A stretch of DNA of 64,000 nt. Source: an uncultured Clostridia bacterium (GTDB lineage Bacteria > Bacillota > Clostridia > Oscillospirales > QAKW01). The notes beneath the pieces were generated by a model that was not told the origin of the DNA, ran no database searches, and was given only the letters and a program-made list of their open reading frames with translations. Position 1 is the stretch's first letter, and every line of letters begins with the position of its first letter. The position numbers were made by a program, and so were the translations under genes. Below, one piece after another: positions 30,614 through 41,015 of this stretch. The stretch covers positions 1 through 64,000 of the forward strand of contig CALXGQ010000008.1 of the NCBI GenBank assembly GCA_944387895.1, in the 5' to 3' direction.

Positions 30614-33034
30614 TCAATAAAACTGAATCGGATTCATATTGTAAACCACCTGAAGGTCGGAAGACAAAGGCAGTTCTCTGCACGCGCCAATCAACTGGCG
30701 CAGCCTGGCGGAATTTTTGCATTTCACCAGCATCTGCATCCGGTGCCGCCCGCGCAGCATCCCCAGGCGCGGAACCACGGGCGAAAGCAGGCGGAGCGGG
30801 ATATCGGCGAAGGTGCTGTTGCTGGCGGTCTGAAGATAGCGGTAAATGGTTCCGATCCCTTCCGCCGCAGTCTGCCGGGAATGGCTTTCAGCCACGATTA
30901 ACAGGATATCGCAAAAGGGCGGATACTGCATCAGTCGGCGAAAGGCGATTTCCTGGCGGTAAAACTGAACGTAGTCCTGATTCCGCGAAAGGGCGATCAC
31001 CTCATGCTCCGGGCAGTAGGTTTGGATGATGGCGCTGCCCGGCTCCCCACTCCGGCCGCTGCGGCCGCAGACCTGGGTGAGCAAATTGAAGGTGCGCTCA
31101 TTAGCGCGAAAATCATCGGCGTAAAGCGACATATCCGCCTGCAAAACGCCGACCAGCGTAACCGCAGGGAAATCCAGACCTTTTGCGACCATCTGCGTAC
31201 CCAGCATCACGTCGTATTCCCCGTCCCGGAACGCGGAAAGCAGTTCCCCGAAGGAAAGATAGGAATCCACCGTATCCATATCCATCCGCAGAATACGCAC
31301 CGCAGGAAACAGGCTTTTAAGCTCCTCCTCCGCATACTGCGTGCCCAGACCCAGCATCCGAATATGTTCGCTGCCGCATTCCGGGCATTTATAAAAGCGT
31401 TTGATGTTGTATCCGCAATAGTGGCACATCAGCCGCTGATTTGGTTTGTGAAAAGTCAGGGCAATCCCGCAATTGGGACATTTCGCGACGGTGCCGCAGA
31501 AGGAGCAGCCGACAATGGTGTGCATTCCTCTGCGGTTGAGAAACAAAATCGCCTGCTTTTTCTCACGAAAGGTCTTTTCAAGGGCGTTTCTCAAAGGCGC
31601 GCTGAACAGCTTGGCGCCCTCCGCCGCAGCTTCGGCGCGCATATCCACCAGACTGACTTCCGGCAGAGAGGCGTTATGATAGCGCTTAGTCAGCATATGG
31701 AGCTGATAAATCCCGCGCTCCGCCAGATAATAGCTTTCGATCGCCGGGGTTGCCGACGCCAATACAAGGGGGATCTGATGCAGACGCGATAAAAAACGTC
31801 CGATATCCCGGGCATGGAAACGCGGGCTGCTTTCGGATTTATAGCTGGATTCATGCTCCTCGTCCAAAATGATCAGACCGGGGCGGCGAAGGGGCGCAAA
31901 GACGGCGCTGCGGGTGCCCACGACAATCCGTGCTTTGCCGGCCCGGATCTTTTTCCACTCGTCCGCCTTTTCTCCAAGGGAAAGGCCGCTGTGGAGGACG
32001 GATACACAATCGCCGTAGCGCAGATAAAACCTGCTGAGCAGCTGCGGCGTAAGCGCGATCTCGGGGACCAGAAGCAAAACGTCCTGCCCGGCCGCAAGCA
32101 CGTCGTCCATCAGGCGCATAAAAACATGAGTTTTCCCGCTGCCGGTGATTCCGTAAAGAAGATGGGTTCCCTCCCTGCCGAAGGATCCGGCGATGTCCCG
32201 GTATACCGTTTCCTGCTCCGCTTCAAGGTGGATCGGGCTGGCGTCTGAAGCGCGCTCCATCGTTTGATACGGCCTGCGTTCGCGAATCTCGCTGAAAACT
32301 TCGATCAGGCCTTTCTGAGCAAGGGTCTTGACGGTTGAGGCCCCGCACCCGGCATAATACAACGCCTCTTTTGCAGAAAGAACCGGTTCGTCCAAAAAAA
32401 GCAAAAGAAGATCCCGCTGCTGGTAATAGCGTTGAGGGAGCTCCGAAAGATAAAGCTCGATCTGATCCACCGGGCAGGCGCGGCGGATCTTTTTTTCCTT
32501 CAGATCCCCGATGTTGCGGATGGAGCAGATCTCTTCGATCAAAACGCCGTCCCGGTAAGCGGGCAGGCAAAGACGCCGGAGCTTTTCCGGAAAATCCGCG
32601 CGGCGCACCGCCTTTCCGGCGGACTGCATAAAAGATACCAGCTCCTGATATTCCGGCGGATATGACGCACGATCCGGGTTCAGGGAAAAAATCTCGTTGA
32701 TCTGATAATCAAGACCGCGGGGGATCATACACCGGATCGCCTGATAGCGCGTAATAAAATACTGCTCTGCCATCCAGGCGGCCAGCTGAAGATGCGCCGA
32801 ATCCAGAACCGGATTCTGATCCAGGATCCGAACAACGCTCTTCAAATCGCCGGGATCCTCCGCTTCATAAACGGAAAAGATCATCGCCTTTTTTAAAACA
32901 TTGCCCTTTCCAAACGGAACGACCACCCGAACGCCGGGAACGGCGCTGCTGCAGGCGGCAGGCAAAAAATAGTCATACTCCCTGTCGATTTTCAGAACGA
33001 TCTGATCAATTGCAACACGGCAGACCAGCGGCAT
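30614..33034 (-). CDS. priA: Primosomal replication protein N' (PriA helicase)
   Basis: PriA restarts stalled replication forks. The 806 residues have the 3'-BD domain, a winged helix, the helicase core (LLYGITGSGKTHVF Walker A, LIILDEEHESSYK box II, LASATPAIESYYLA) and a double zinc site (CSFCGTVAKCPNCG and CHYCGYNIKRFYKCPECG, near residues 510-555). It lies between rpoZ and def; coaBC, which sits between rpoZ and priA in Bacillus, is absent. Confidence 0.96.
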   Translation of the reverse strand: MPLVCRVAIDQIVLKIDREYDYFLPAACSSAVPGVRVVVPFGKGNVLKKAMIFSVYEAEDPGDLKSVVRILDQNPVLDSAHLQLAAWMAEQYFITRYQAIRCMIPRGLDYQINEIFSLNPDRASYPPEYQELVSFMQSAGKAVRRADFPEKLRRLCLPAYRDGVLIEEICSIRNIGDLKEKKIRRACPVDQIELYLSELPQRYYQQRDLLLLFLDEPVLSAKEALYYAGCGASTVKTLAQKGLIEVFSEIRERRPYQTMERASDASPIHLEAEQETVYRDIAGSFGREGTHLLYGITGSGKTHVFMRLMDDVLAAGQDVLLLVPEIALTPQLLSRFYLRYGDCVSVLHSGLSLGEKADEWKKIRAGKARIVVGTRSAVFAPLRRPGLIILDEEHESSYKSESSPRFHARDIGRFLSRLHQIPLVLASATPAIESYYLAERGIYQLHMLTKRYHNASLPEVSLVDMRAEAAAEGAKLFSAPLRNALEKTFREKKQAILFLNRRGMHTIVGCSFCGTVAKCPNCGIALTFHKPNQRLMCHYCGYNIKRFYKCPECGSEHIRMLGLGTQYAEEELKSLFPAVRILRMDMDTVDSYLSFGELLSAFRDGEYDVMLGTQMVAKGLDFPAVTLVGVLQADMSLYADDFRANERTFNLLTQVCGRSGRSGEPGSAIIQTYCPEHEVIALSRNQDYVQFYRQEIAFRRLMQYPPFCDILLIVAESHSRQTAAEGIGTIYRYLQTASNSTFADIPLRLLSPVVPRLGMLRGRHRMQMLVKCKNSARLRQLIGACRELPLSSDLQVVYNMNPIQFY

Positions 33035-33036
33035 TT

Positions 33037-33273
33037 TTACATTTCCGCTTCGGCTTCGACGGTCGTTTCGCCCGGATCGGAAACGGGTTGCTTGATCGTC
33101 ACCTTGCCGGCGGCGATCTCATTGATCGCCATTTTGACCGGTTTATCCGGCAGCTCCAGCTGATTTTTTTCAGCCAGTTCAGCAATCTGGCGGGCGCGCT
33201 TCGCCGCAAGGATCACAACGGCATAGCGGCTCTTTGCTATTTTTTCCAGCTCAGATACAGCAGGATACAACAT
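33037..33273 (-). CDS. rpoZ: RNA polymerase omega subunit
   Basis: Omega assists RNA polymerase assembly. The 78-residue protein has SRYAVVILAAKRARQIAE near residue 16 and PVKMAINEIAAGKV, the family core, followed by a Glu-rich tail. AAAAGGAG lies upstream of ATG. It is downstream of gmk, as in Bacillus. Confidence 0.93.
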   Translation of the reverse strand: MLYPAVSELEKIAKSRYAVVILAAKRARQIAELAEKNQLELPDKPVKMAINEIAAGKVTIKQPVSDPGETTVEAEAEM

Positions 33274-33289
33274 ATTTTACTACTCCTTT

Positions 33290-33847
33290 TCAGTTGTTTT
33301 TCAAAATTTCATTTATTTCTTCCGCAGCACGAACAACATTGTCGTTCACTACTTTGAAATCATAAAAATCAGCAGAATCGATTTCTTCCTTGGCTCGTGC
33401 GATCCGGGCGGCAACAACCTCCGGCGCTTCGGTTCCCCGCCCGAGAAGGCGCTTTTCCAGCTCCGAAAGAGAAGGCGGCATGATGAAGATGCTAATGGCG
33501 TCCGGACATTTTTCCTTGACCTGACGGGCGCCGCAGGATTCGATTTCAAGAACGATGTCCCTGCCCCGAAGGCGCTGCCGTTCAACAAAATCCGCAGGAG
33601 TTCCGTAGTAATTACCGCAGTAGACGGCATACTCCAGCATATTGCCCCGGGCAATGCTCTGCTCAAATTCTTCCCTTGTGACAAAAAAATAATTCACGCC
33701 GTCCTTTTCTCCGGGTCGCGGAGCTCTCGTTGTGGCGGAAACGGAATATTCCAAATTCGGGTTGGAGCGGAACACTTCGCTCAGAACCGTTCCCTTTCCG
33801 GCGCCGCTGGGGCCGGATATGATGATCAGCCTGCCCTTATTCGTCAT
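33290..33847 (-). CDS. gmk: Guanylate kinase
   Basis: Gmk converts GMP to GDP. The 185 residues have the P-loop [16 protein letters not shown] near residue 10, the GMP-binding [16 protein letters not shown] and [11 protein letters not shown], and the lid [11 protein letters not shown]-like helix. It overlaps remA by 11 bases. Confidence 0.96.
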   Translation of the reverse strand: MTNKGRLIIISGPSGAGKGTVLSEVFRSNPNLEYSVSATTRAPRPGEKDGVNYFFVTREEFEQSIARGNMLEYAVYCGNYYGTPADFVERQRLRGRDIVLEIESCGARQVKEKCPDAISIFIMPPSLSELEKRLLGRGTEAPEVVAARIARAKEEIDSADFYDFKVVNDNVVRAAEEINEILKNN

Positions 33848-34100
33848 CGCCGTCGCCCTCCTCGGCGCTGTCAGTCATCCGGTGCGCCACCGTTTCCGGC
33901 TGAAGCGGCGAGAGGATAACGTGATCGCTGTCGGTAATAATAACCGCCCGGGTGCGGCGGCCATAGGTAGCGTCGACCAGAACCCGGCCTTCTTTTGCTT
34001 CGGTGATGATGCGCTTGATCGGAGCGCTGTCCGGACTGACGATCGCTATAATACGGGACGAATTGATCATATTGCCAAAACCGATGTTGATGAGCCTCAT
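33837..34100 (-). CDS. remA: RemA-like extracellular matrix regulator (DUF370)
   Basis: In Bacillus subtilis RemA is a DNA-binding activator of biofilm-matrix genes. The 87-residue protein has the family core [29 protein letters not shown] and [23 protein letters not shown] Glu/Asp-rich tail follows. It is in the conserved yicC-remA-gmk-rpoZ order. Confidence 0.94.
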   Translation of the reverse strand: MRLINIGFGNMINSSRIIAIVSPDSAPIKRIITEAKEGRVLVDATYGRRTRAVIITDSDHVILSPLQPETVAHRMTDSAEEGDGDDE

Positions 34101-34114
34101 ATTTTTCTCCCCTG

Positions 34115-34999
34115 TTACTCCACGTTTTGAATCTGCTCGCGGATCTTTTCGATGCAGGACTTAACATCGACGACAATACGCGTAATTTCAATGCAGCTGC
34201 ATTTGGAACCGATGGTGTTGACCTCACGGTTGAGCTCCTGAACCAGAAAATCCAGCTTTTTGCCGATTGGGCCGCCCTGCTCCAGCAGATCATAAAACTG
34301 AGAAAGGTGGCTTTTGATCCGGATCGTTTCCTCATCGACCGCAACCTTATCGGCAAAAAGAGCTACTTCCGTTAAAACGCGGGCTTCGTCCATACTGCGG
34401 TCCTCCAGCATTTCCCGGATCCGCGCCTCAAGGCGCTGCCGGTAAGCGTCCACAGAGTCCGGAGCCAGCTTTTCAATTTTTTCAACGGAACGGGCAATAA
34501 AATCCAAATTATTCTGAATGTCCGATTTCAGCTTTTGCCCTTCCTGCTCCCGCATGGTGATAAAGGACTCCAGGGCACAATTCAAACCGGACAGCACCGC
34601 CGCTTTCACCTCGTCGTCCGAAATCTCGGGGCGGGTAATCGTGAGTGCGTCCGGAAGCGTGATGATACGTGCGGCGGTAAGATCGTTGCTGATACCAAAA
34701 TTCTCGCTCAAAAGCTCCGCGGCGTTCAGATAGGCTCGTACCAAATCTTCATTGACAACAGCGGTCAACTCGGATTCTTCCGCGTTTTTTTCCGTATGAA
34801 AATAAACGTCGACCTTGCCGCGGGCCACCATCTCCGCCACACGTTTTTTTATGGGTTCTTCCAGAAAAGCGTAGTCTTTATTGAGCCGGGCAGAAAAATC
34901 AAAAAAACGATGGTTCACAGACTTGATATCAATAGTGAAATCCAGCCCGCCAAAGGAACCGGTGCCCCGCCCAAAGCCGGTCATGCTCTTAACCGTCAT
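34115..34999 (-). CDS. YicC/YloC family endoribonuclease
   Basis: YicC-type proteins are endoribonucleases that affect small-RNA and mRNA turnover. The 294 residues start [16 protein letters not shown] and contain [20 protein letters not shown], and the DUF1732 C-terminus with [35 protein letters not shown] and [10 protein letters not shown]. It is the first gene of the 21-kb operon, with a consensus promoter about 33 bases upstream. Confidence 0.94.
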   Translation of the reverse strand: MTVKSMTGFGRGTGSFGGLDFTIDIKSVNHRFFDFSARLNKDYAFLEEPIKKRVAEMVARGKVDVYFHTEKNAEESELTAVVNEDLVRAYLNAAELLSENFGISNDLTAARIITLPDALTITRPEISDDEVKAAVLSGLNCALESFITMREQEGQKLKSDIQNNLDFIARSVEKIEKLAPDSVDAYRQRLEARIREMLEDRSMDEARVLTEVALFADKVAVDEETIRIKSHLSQFYDLLEQGGPIGKKLDFLVQELNREVNTIGSKCSCIEITRIVVDVKSCIEKIREQIQNVE

Positions 35000-35031
35000 A
35001 CTTTTACCTCAATTTTATTTATTATTATATA

Positions 35032-35059
35032 ATAATACCACAATTTCAATATTTGTCAA
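35032..35059 (-). promoter_or_regulatory. SigA-type promoter of the long yicC-to-recN operon
   Basis: A perfect TTGACA (35054-35059, minus strand) and TATTAT (35032-35037) are spaced 16 bp, about 33 bases before the yicC ATG. Confidence 0.75.
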
Positions 35060-35081
35060 TACAGCAAACCCGATCAAAGGA

Positions 35082-35114
35082 AAAGAAAACCCCTGCCGGT
35101 GCAGACCGGCAGGG
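35082..35114 (-). terminator. Terminator of cwlJ-gerQ
   Basis: On the minus strand CCCTGCCGG (35106-35114) pairs with CCGGCAGGG (35091-35099), followed by GTTTTCTTTT. It begins six bases after the gerQ stop. Confidence 0.85.
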
Positions 35115-35120
35115 TGATTC

Positions 35121-35447
35121 TTAAACTTTTTTGCGCGGGATCTTGGCGGACGGCAGAGAGATGGTTCCTGCAAACGTGACAAATTTGATGGAATAAAGAT
35201 CGCAGACAACATAGTTTCCGCTCCGGGGATCATACAGCACAATAAAACTGACGCCGACATTATAGAGGATGCCTTCCTTATGTACCATACTTTCCGTTCC
35301 GATCAGAAAATCAATGATGCAGTACTGCCCTTCATAATCATGAAGAATCTGCTGCCAGGATCCGGGATAAACCGGTGATTGCGTCATATCGACGCGGTTG
35401 TTCTCCGGCGCCCGAAACGGGGTCCCGTTGCTGTTCATTTCCGCCAT
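35121..35447 (-). CDS. gerQ: GerQ-like spore coat protein
   Basis: GerQ is a coat protein needed for CwlJ function in germination of Bacillus. The 108-residue protein shares the core arrangement of GerQ: PGSWQQILHDYEGQYCIIDFLIG, then GILYNVGVSFIVLYDPRSGNYVVCDLYSIKFVTF, where the DPxSGxYxxxDLxxIxFVTF pattern is the best match. It is shorter than Bacillus GerQ (about 180 residues) because the N-terminal region is reduced. It lies 17 bp after a cwlJ-type gene, the same pairing as in Bacillus, which supports the call. Confidence 0.75.
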   Translation of the reverse strand: MAEMNSNGTPFRAPENNRVDMTQSPVYPGSWQQILHDYEGQYCIIDFLIGTESMVHKEGILYNVGVSFIVLYDPRSGNYVVCDLYSIKFVTFAGTISLPSAKIPRKKV

Positions 35448-35464
35448 GAATGACCACCTCCAAA

Positions 35465-35899
35465 TTATGTAAACTCATACAGATCCGTCGGATTGTAAAA
35501 ACAATGAGCCTGATATTTCCCGATATAGTAGCCAACCTCGGAGGGAAATGTCTGCCTGCAACTTTCACTATACGGGTTATAGAACCAGAGCGCTTCGCCA
35601 AGTCCGGGAAGTCGGTTGCCGGAGATGGCCCAATCGGCGATCTGATAATGAAGCTGCGTGGGATTCATATTGTAGATATTTTGCGGATTACCGATCTCAC
35701 TATTGCTTACACAGGCAAATTGGCCCGGCTGCATAATCACATTGCGCAGATTTCCCTCGCCGATGCGGGCATATTCCCCCACCGGATAGTGCACACGATT
35801 CATCACAACGCTTGCCACCGCTTTCATTCCAATATCACCTTCGCCTCCGGCTTCGCATTGAATCAGGCGCGCAAGCAATTCCCGATCCGAAAAAGGCAT
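35465..35899 (-). CDS. cwlJ: Spore cortex-lytic hydrolase, CwlJ/SleB catalytic domain
   Basis: CwlJ degrades cortex peptidoglycan during germination. The 144-residue protein is the bare Hydrolase_2 domain: RELLARLIQCEAGGEGDIGMKAVASVVMNRV with the catalytic Glu near residue 17, GNLRNVIMQPGQFACV, and GEALWFYNP. With no signal peptide or PG-binding domain it fits CwlJ rather than SleB. The ATG at 35899 is seven bases from GAGG; the preceding ATG (35902) is possible. A SigE-like promoter lies upstream. Confidence 0.88.
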   Translation of the reverse strand: MPFSDRELLARLIQCEAGGEGDIGMKAVASVVMNRVHYPVGEYARIGEGNLRNVIMQPGQFACVSNSEIGNPQNIYNMNPTQLHYQIADWAISGNRLPGLGEALWFYNPYSESCRQTFPSEVGYYIGKYQAHCFYNPTDLYEFT

Positions 35900-35938
35900 C
35901 ATACCACCTCGCTTTATTCCCCGCTTTCAACATATGCG

Positions 35939-35967
35939 GCAACTTTCTCCGTTATGAAAAGAAAAAC
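35939..35967 (-). promoter_or_regulatory. Probable SigE-type promoter of cwlJ-gerQ
   Basis: On the minus strand TCATAAC (35961-35967) and CATATGTT (35939-35946) are spaced 14 bp, close to the mother-cell SigE pattern (ATA core, 13-15 bp, CATACAAT). The cwlD gene has the same layout. Bacillus cwlJ is SigE-dependent. Confidence 0.45.
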
Positions 35968-35999
35968 GCGCGTTTTCAAAACGCGCGTTGATTGAAAAG
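35966..35999 (-). terminator. Terminator of uvrB-uvrA
   Basis: On the minus strand AACGCGCGTT (35990-35999) pairs with AACGCGCGTT (35975-35984), the flanking bases closing a short loop, followed by TTTCTTTTC. It begins five bases after the uvrA stop. Confidence 0.85.
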
Positions 36000-36004
36000 T
36001 AAAA

Positions 36005-38830
36005 TTACTTTACGCCAGTCCTCTTCAGATATGCACCGGTGTAGCTCTCTTCGCAGGCGGCAATTTCTTCCGGCGTTCCGGACGCAACGACCGTGCCGCC
36101 TTTATCTCCACCTTCCGGCCCAAGGTCGATAATATAATCGGCGGTTTTGATCACATCGAGATTATGCTCGATCACAACAACGGTATTTCCCGCGTCGACC
36201 AGCCGCTGCAATACGGAAATCAGCATCTGCACATCGGCGGTATGCAGGCCGGTTGTGGGTTCGTCCAGAATATAAATCGTCTGGCCGGTAGAGCGCCGGG
36301 AAAGCTCCGTTGAAAGCTTGACCCGCTGCGCTTCTCCGCCCGATAACGTCGTGGAGGGCTGCCCGATTTTCACATAAGAGAGCCCAACGTCAAACAGGGT
36401 TTGCAGCTTGCGCCGGATTTTATCGTGGTTTTCAAAAAAGGAAAGCCCTTCTTCAACCGTCATTTCCAAAACGTCTGCAATTGATTTGTCCTTATATTTC
36501 ACTTCCAGCGTTTCCCGGTTATAGCGCTTTCCCCGGCATACCTCGCAGGGAATATAGATATCCGGCAAAAAGTGCATTTCGATCTTGATGATGCCGTCGC
36601 CCTGGCAGGCCTCGCACCTTCCTCCCCGCACATTGAAGGAAAAGCGTCCGGGGCCGTATCCCCGGGCTTTTGCTCCGTTTGTGGCGGCAAAGAGATCCCG
36701 GATATCCGAAAAAACCGAAGTATAGGTGGCCGGATTGGAGCGCGGCGTCCGCCCGATCGGGGACTGATCGATATCGATCACCTTGTCCAGATGTTCGATT
36801 CCTCTGATCTCCCGCACCTTTCCCGGGAAAGTTTTGGCGCCGTTCAATTCATGGGCAAGGGTTTTATACAGCACCGCATTGATCAGCGAGGACTTGCCGG
36901 AACCGGATACGCCGGTGACGCAGGTGAAGGTACCCAGCGGGATTTTTACGCTGATTTTTTTCAGATTGTTCTCTTCCGCGCCGATGATCTCCAAAAAATT
37001 CCCGTTGCCGCGCCGCCGCGTTTTTGGAATTTCGATCTTTTTTTCTCCGCTCAGGTATTGCCCGGTCAGAGATTCCCTGCAGCCTTCTATTTCCTGCGGT
37101 GTGCCGCTGAAAACAACTTCGCCGCCGTGGATCCCGGCGCCGGGGCCGATATCCACAATATAATCCGCCGCCCGCATCGTATCCTCGTCGTGCTCCACGA
37201 CGATCAGCGTATTGCCCAGATCCCGCAGACGCTTTAAGGTTGCGATCAGTTTATCGTTGTCCCGCTGATGCAGGCCGATCGAAGGCTCGTCCAGAATATA
37301 AAGAACACCCGTCAGCGAGGAACCGATCTGGGTTGCCAGCCTGATGCGCTGGCTTTCGCCGCCGGAAAGGGTGCTGGCACTCCGGGATAACGTCAGATAT
37401 TCAAGGCCGACGCTTCGGAGGAAGCTCAGCCGCTCCACAACTTCTTTGAGTACGCGGCGCGCAATCATGCGATCCTTTTCCGAAAGATCGATATTTTCAA
37501 AAAAATCAATCGCCGCATTCACAGAAAGATCGGACGCTTCCGCGATGCTGCGTCCCCCTACCGTGACGCAGAGCACCTCTTTTTTCAGGCGTTTTCCCCG
37601 GCAGCAGGGGCACGGAGAATCGCTCATGACATTTTCAATTTCCCGGCGAATAAAATCGCTGTTGGTTTCTCTGAACCGCCGCTCCAGATTCGGAATGACG
37701 CCTTCAAAAGAGGCGTTATACGCAACAGAGCCAAAAGTTGCGCTGCGCTTCATATCCAGTTTTTCCCCGTTGTTGCCGTAAAGCAAAATGTTCTGCTGCT
37801 CCTCAGTCAGCTCCTGAAAGGGGGTGTTCAGAGAAAATCCGTATTTTTCGCTTAACGCGCGGAAATACATCTTTGCGATGTTTTCCCCGCCGGAAAGATA
37901 CCATCCGCTGGCGCGAATGGCGCCCTCGTTGATCGAAAGCTGCGGCTTGGGAACGATCAAAGCGGGGTCGACCTTCATCAAAAAGCCCAGACCGTCGCAT
38001 TCCGGGCAGGCGCCAAAAGGACTGTTGAAGGAAAACATACGCGGCGAAAGCTCGCTGATGGAGTAGCCATGTTCCGGGCAGGCAAAATTCTGCGAAAACA
38101 GGATCTCTTCCTCGTCGGTCGCCACGATCACCAGGCCGTCCGCCTGGCTCAGGGCGGTTTCCAGGGAATCGGTAAGGCGTTGCTGGATCCCTTCTTTCAT
38201 GATCAGGCGATCCACCACGATCTCGATCGTATGCTTGATATTTTTATCCAGCTTGATTTCTTCGCTCAGGTCGTAGAGGCTCCCATCGACCCGCACGCGC
38301 ACAAAGCCGCTTCTCTTCGCGTCCTCAAGCAGCTTCTGATGCCCGCCCTTTCGACCCTGCACCACCGGCGCCAGAATGGTCATGCGGGTTCGCTCCGGCA
38401 TCATGCAGACCCGATCGACGATCTGATCTACAGTTTGCTGGACGATTTCACGGCCGCAGACAGGGCAATGCGGTTTGCCGATCCTGGCATAAAGCAGCCG
38501 AAGATAATCATAAATCTCCGTCACCGTTCCGACGGTGGAGCGCGGATTCTTTGAAGTGGTTTTCTGATCGATGGAAATGGCAGGAGAAAGGCCGGAAATA
38601 TTATCGACATCCGGCTTGTTCATCTGCCCCAAAAACATCCGCGCATAGGAGGAAAGACTTTCCACGTAGCGTCTGCGCCCTTCCGCATAAATGGTATCAA
38701 ACGCCAGCGACGTTTTTCCCGATCCCGATAGACCGGTGAATACCACCAGCTTATCTCTGGGAATTTTCAAATCGATATTCTTCAGATTGTTTTCACGGGC
38801 GCCTTTGATCGTGATATATTTCTGTGCCAT
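36005..38830 (-). CDS. uvrA: UvrABC excinuclease subunit A
   Basis: UvrA recognises bulky DNA damage. The 941 residues have two ABC ATPase units (Walker [15 protein letters not shown] near 35 and [15 protein letters not shown] near 635; signatures [12 protein letters not shown] and [12 protein letters not shown]), and zinc sites [14 protein letters not shown]-type and [16 protein letters not shown] with [10 protein letters not shown]. Its ATG directly follows the uvrB stop (TAAATG). Confidence 0.97.
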   Translation of the reverse strand: MAQKYITIKGARENNLKNIDLKIPRDKLVVFTGLSGSGKTSLAFDTIYAEGRRRYVESLSSYARMFLGQMNKPDVDNISGLSPAISIDQKTTSKNPRSTVGTVTEIYDYLRLLYARIGKPHCPVCGREIVQQTVDQIVDRVCMMPERTRMTILAPVVQGRKGGHQKLLEDAKRSGFVRVRVDGSLYDLSEEIKLDKNIKHTIEIVVDRLIMKEGIQQRLTDSLETALSQADGLVIVATDEEEILFSQNFACPEHGYSISELSPRMFSFNSPFGACPECDGLGFLMKVDPALIVPKPQLSINEGAIRASGWYLSGGENIAKMYFRALSEKYGFSLNTPFQELTEEQQNILLYGNNGEKLDMKRSATFGSVAYNASFEGVIPNLERRFRETNSDFIRREIENVMSDSPCPCCRGKRLKKEVLCVTVGGRSIAEASDLSVNAAIDFFENIDLSEKDRMIARRVLKEVVERLSFLRSVGLEYLTLSRSASTLSGGESQRIRLATQIGSSLTGVLYILDEPSIGLHQRDNDKLIATLKRLRDLGNTLIVVEHDEDTMRAADYIVDIGPGAGIHGGEVVFSGTPQEIEGCRESLTGQYLSGEKKIEIPKTRRRGNGNFLEIIGAEENNLKKISVKIPLGTFTCVTGVSGSGKSSLINAVLYKTLAHELNGAKTFPGKVREIRGIEHLDKVIDIDQSPIGRTPRSNPATYTSVFSDIRDLFAATNGAKARGYGPGRFSFNVRGGRCEACQGDGIIKIEMHFLPDIYIPCEVCRGKRYNRETLEVKYKDKSIADVLEMTVEEGLSFFENHDKIRRKLQTLFDVGLSYVKIGQPSTTLSGGEAQRVKLSTELSRRSTGQTIYILDEPTTGLHTADVQMLISVLQRLVDAGNTVVVIEHNLDVIKTADYIIDLGPEGGDKGGTVVASGTPEEIAACEESYTGAYLKRTGVK

Positions 38831-40798
38831 TTAATCGCCCTGGTCCCCTTTCAATGCTTCAATTTTATCCCGCAGCAGCGCGGCATATTCAAATTCAAGC
38901 AGCCGCGCCGCTTCTTTCATCTGCTTTTCCAGATCCCGGATCATCGCCTGCTTTTCGGTTTTTGAGAATTTCGGCCCCCGCCGCTTCGGCTCCGCCGGAA
39001 CGGCGCCAATCTCCAGAACGGCATGAACTTCCTTCCGAATGGTCTGCGGAACAATCCCGTTTTCTTCGTTATACGCCGTCTGGAGCTTCCTTCTGCGCTC
39101 AGTTTCGCGGATGGCGCGTTCCATAGAAGGTGTCACCTGATCCGCATACATAATGACCCGACCGCCGGCGTTTCTGGCCGCGCGCCCAATGGTCTGGATC
39201 AGCGAGGTTTCGCTGCGCAAAAAGCCCTCTTTGTCGGCGTCCAGAATGGCGACCAGCGCCACCTCCGGAATATCAAGCCCCTCCCGCAGCAGATTGATCC
39301 CTACCAGAACGTCAAAAACGCCCAGCCGGAGATCGCGGACGATCTCCATGCGCTCAACGGTTTTGACATCATGATGCAAGTATTTTGCCCTTACACCCAT
39401 CTCTTCCAGATATTCGGTCAGATCCTCTGCCATCCGTTTGGTGAGGCTTGTAATCAGCACGCGGTTTTTTTGATCGGTGCAGCGATGGATTTCCGCCAGA
39501 AGATCATCCATCTGCCCCTCGGTCGGACGAACGGAGATTTCAGGATCCAGCAATCCGGTGGGACGAATGATCTGCTCCACCGTCTGCTCGCTGCGCTCCA
39601 GTTCATAAGCCGCCGGCGTGGCGCTGACATAAAGCACCTTATCCAAACGGCTGGTGAATTCCTGAAAATTCAGCGGTCTGTTATCGAAGGCCGAAGGCAG
39701 ACGAAAGCCGTAGTTGACCAGCATTTCCTTACGCGAACGATCGCCGCCGTACATACCGCGCACCTGAGGAAGGGTGACATGGGATTCATCGACAATCAGC
39801 AGAAAATCATCTCCAAAAAAATCCAGAAGCGTTGCCGGAGGGCTGCCAGGAGCGCGGCCGCTCAGAATACGGGAGTAATTTTCAATTCCCGTGCAAAACC
39901 CAATTTCGCGCAGCATTTCCAGATCATAGCGCGTGCGCTGCTCGATGCGCTGCGCCTCCAGAAGCTTTCCCTGCTGCGTAAAATAATCGATCCTTTCGCG
40001 CAGCTCCCGTTCAATTTCCACCATGGCCGCCTCTCGCTTTTCCGCACCGATCACATAATGGGAGGCCGGATAGATCGCCACGTGGGTCAGTTCGCGCCGG
40101 ATCTCCCCCGTCAACGGATCGGTTTCAAAAATACGATCGATTTCATCACCGAAAAATTCAATGCGGATCAGCGTATCGGAGGACGCGGAAGGAAACACCT
40201 CCAAAACGTCGCCGCGCACCCGGAATCTGTTCCGAAGCAATTCAAAATCATTGCGCTCATATTGAACGCTCACCAGATGCTCTATTACCTCATCACGGTC
40301 TTTCGCCATGCCCGGCCGCAGCGACAAAACAAGGTTCTTATATTCCTCCGGGTCGCCCAGACCGTAAATACAGGAAACAGAAGATACCACAATGGTATCC
40401 TTTCGTTCCAAAAGAGAAAAGGTCGCGCTGTGCCGCAGTTTATCGATTTCATCGTTGATGGAGCTGTCTTTCTCGATATAGGTATCCGAAGACGGGATAT
40501 AAGCTTCCGGCTGATAATAATCATAATAGGAGACAAAGTACTCCACGGCGTTTTCCGGGAAAAACTCCCGAAATTCACTACACAACTGGGCGGCAAGGGT
40601 CTTATTATGCGCCAGAACCAGCGTCGGCTTATTGATCCGGGCGATGATATTGGCCATTGTAAAGGTTTTGCCGGAACCGGTAACGCCCAGAAGAACCTGC
40701 TCTTTTGCGCCGCGCTCCATGCCGCGGACAAGCTTTTCAATTGCCTGCGGCTGATCGCCGGTGGGCTGATAGGATGACACCAGCTTGAAATGATCCAC
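38831..40798 (-). CDS. uvrB: UvrABC excinuclease subunit B
   Basis: UvrB verifies damage and loads UvrC. The 655 residues have Walker [16 protein letters not shown] near residue 40, the beta-hairpin [43 protein letters not shown], helicase motifs V and VI ([26 protein letters not shown]) and the C-terminal UVR domain. The start is GTG with AAAGGAGGG seven bases upstream. It heads the uvrBA operon. I see no GAAC-N4-GTTC SOS box in its upstream region. Confidence 0.97.
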   Translation of the reverse strand: MDHFKLVSSYQPTGDQPQAIEKLVRGMERGAKEQVLLGVTGSGKTFTMANIIARINKPTLVLAHNKTLAAQLCSEFREFFPENAVEYFVSYYDYYQPEAYIPSSDTYIEKDSSINDEIDKLRHSATFSLLERKDTIVVSSVSCIYGLGDPEEYKNLVLSLRPGMAKDRDEVIEHLVSVQYERNDFELLRNRFRVRGDVLEVFPSASSDTLIRIEFFGDEIDRIFETDPLTGEIRRELTHVAIYPASHYVIGAEKREAAMVEIERELRERIDYFTQQGKLLEAQRIEQRTRYDLEMLREIGFCTGIENYSRILSGRAPGSPPATLLDFFGDDFLLIVDESHVTLPQVRGMYGGDRSRKEMLVNYGFRLPSAFDNRPLNFQEFTSRLDKVLYVSATPAAYELERSEQTVEQIIRPTGLLDPEISVRPTEGQMDDLLAEIHRCTDQKNRVLITSLTKRMAEDLTEYLEEMGVRAKYLHHDVKTVERMEIVRDLRLGVFDVLVGINLLREGLDIPEVALVAILDADKEGFLRSETSLIQTIGRAARNAGGRVIMYADQVTPSMERAIRETERRRKLQTAYNEENGIVPQTIRKEVHAVLEIGAVPAEPKRRGPKFSKTEKQAMIRDLEKQMKEAARLLEFEYAALLRDKIEALKGDQGD

Positions 40799-40827
40799 AG
40801 CAAAACCCTCCTTTTCTTCATGGGATA

Positions 40828-40847
40828 CGCCGGTAAAATCACCGGCG
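40828..40847 (-). other. Short hairpin in the uvrB 5' untranslated region
   Basis: CGCCGGT and ACCGGCG form a 7-bp stem with a 6-base loop about 30 bases before the uvrB start. No T-run follows, so it is not a terminator; function unknown. Confidence 0.35.
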
Positions 40848-40861
40848 CCGTCATGACTACT

Positions 40862-40870
40862 ATTATATCA
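40862..40870 (-). promoter_or_regulatory. Extended -10 promoter of uvrBA
   Basis: On the minus strand TGATATAAT combines TG with a perfect -10 hexamer. The -35 region (CTTTTA) is poor. It is followed by a leader of about 58 nt. Confidence 0.45.
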
Positions 40871-40913
40871 CAAAAAAAATAAAATAAAAGAGCCCTCTTT
40901 CTCTTTTTTTGCA

Positions 40914-40963
40914 GAAAAAAGCCCCGGCTGAATGCGCCTGAAAAGAGCGCGTATACAGCCGGG
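40914..40963 (-). terminator. Second (distal) terminator after radA
   Basis: On the minus strand CCCGGCTG (40956-40963) pairs with CAGCCGGG (40923-40930) with an inner GCGC stem, and GCTTTTTTC follows. It stands behind a first hairpin at 40981-41010. Confidence 0.65.
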
Positions 40964-40980
40964 TAGCGTGAAAACAACAG

Positions 40981-41010
40981 CGACCCGCGCAGTTCTTGCT
41001 GCGCGGGTCG
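40981..41010 (-). terminator. First hairpin after radA
   Basis: CGACCCGCGCA and TGCGCGGGTCG form an 11-bp perfect stem six bases after the radA stop. Only a weak T-tract (TGTTGTTTTC) follows, so the distal hairpin is probably the real stop. Confidence 0.5.
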
Positions 41011-41015
41011 AAAAA

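Noticed and set aside
39023-40777. Long plus-strand open frame of 584 codons antisense to uvrB
   Set aside because: It mirrors uvrB, whose third-position G/C bias keeps the opposite frame open. The product has no recognisable domain, and uvrB is certain. Similar antisense frames over recN (13600-14892), glnN (58700-60187), spoIIE and purB/pyrG were rejected for the same reason.
40799-41015. LexA/SOS box upstream of uvrB
   Set aside because: I searched by eye for GAAC-N4-GTTC on both strands between radA and uvrB and found none.
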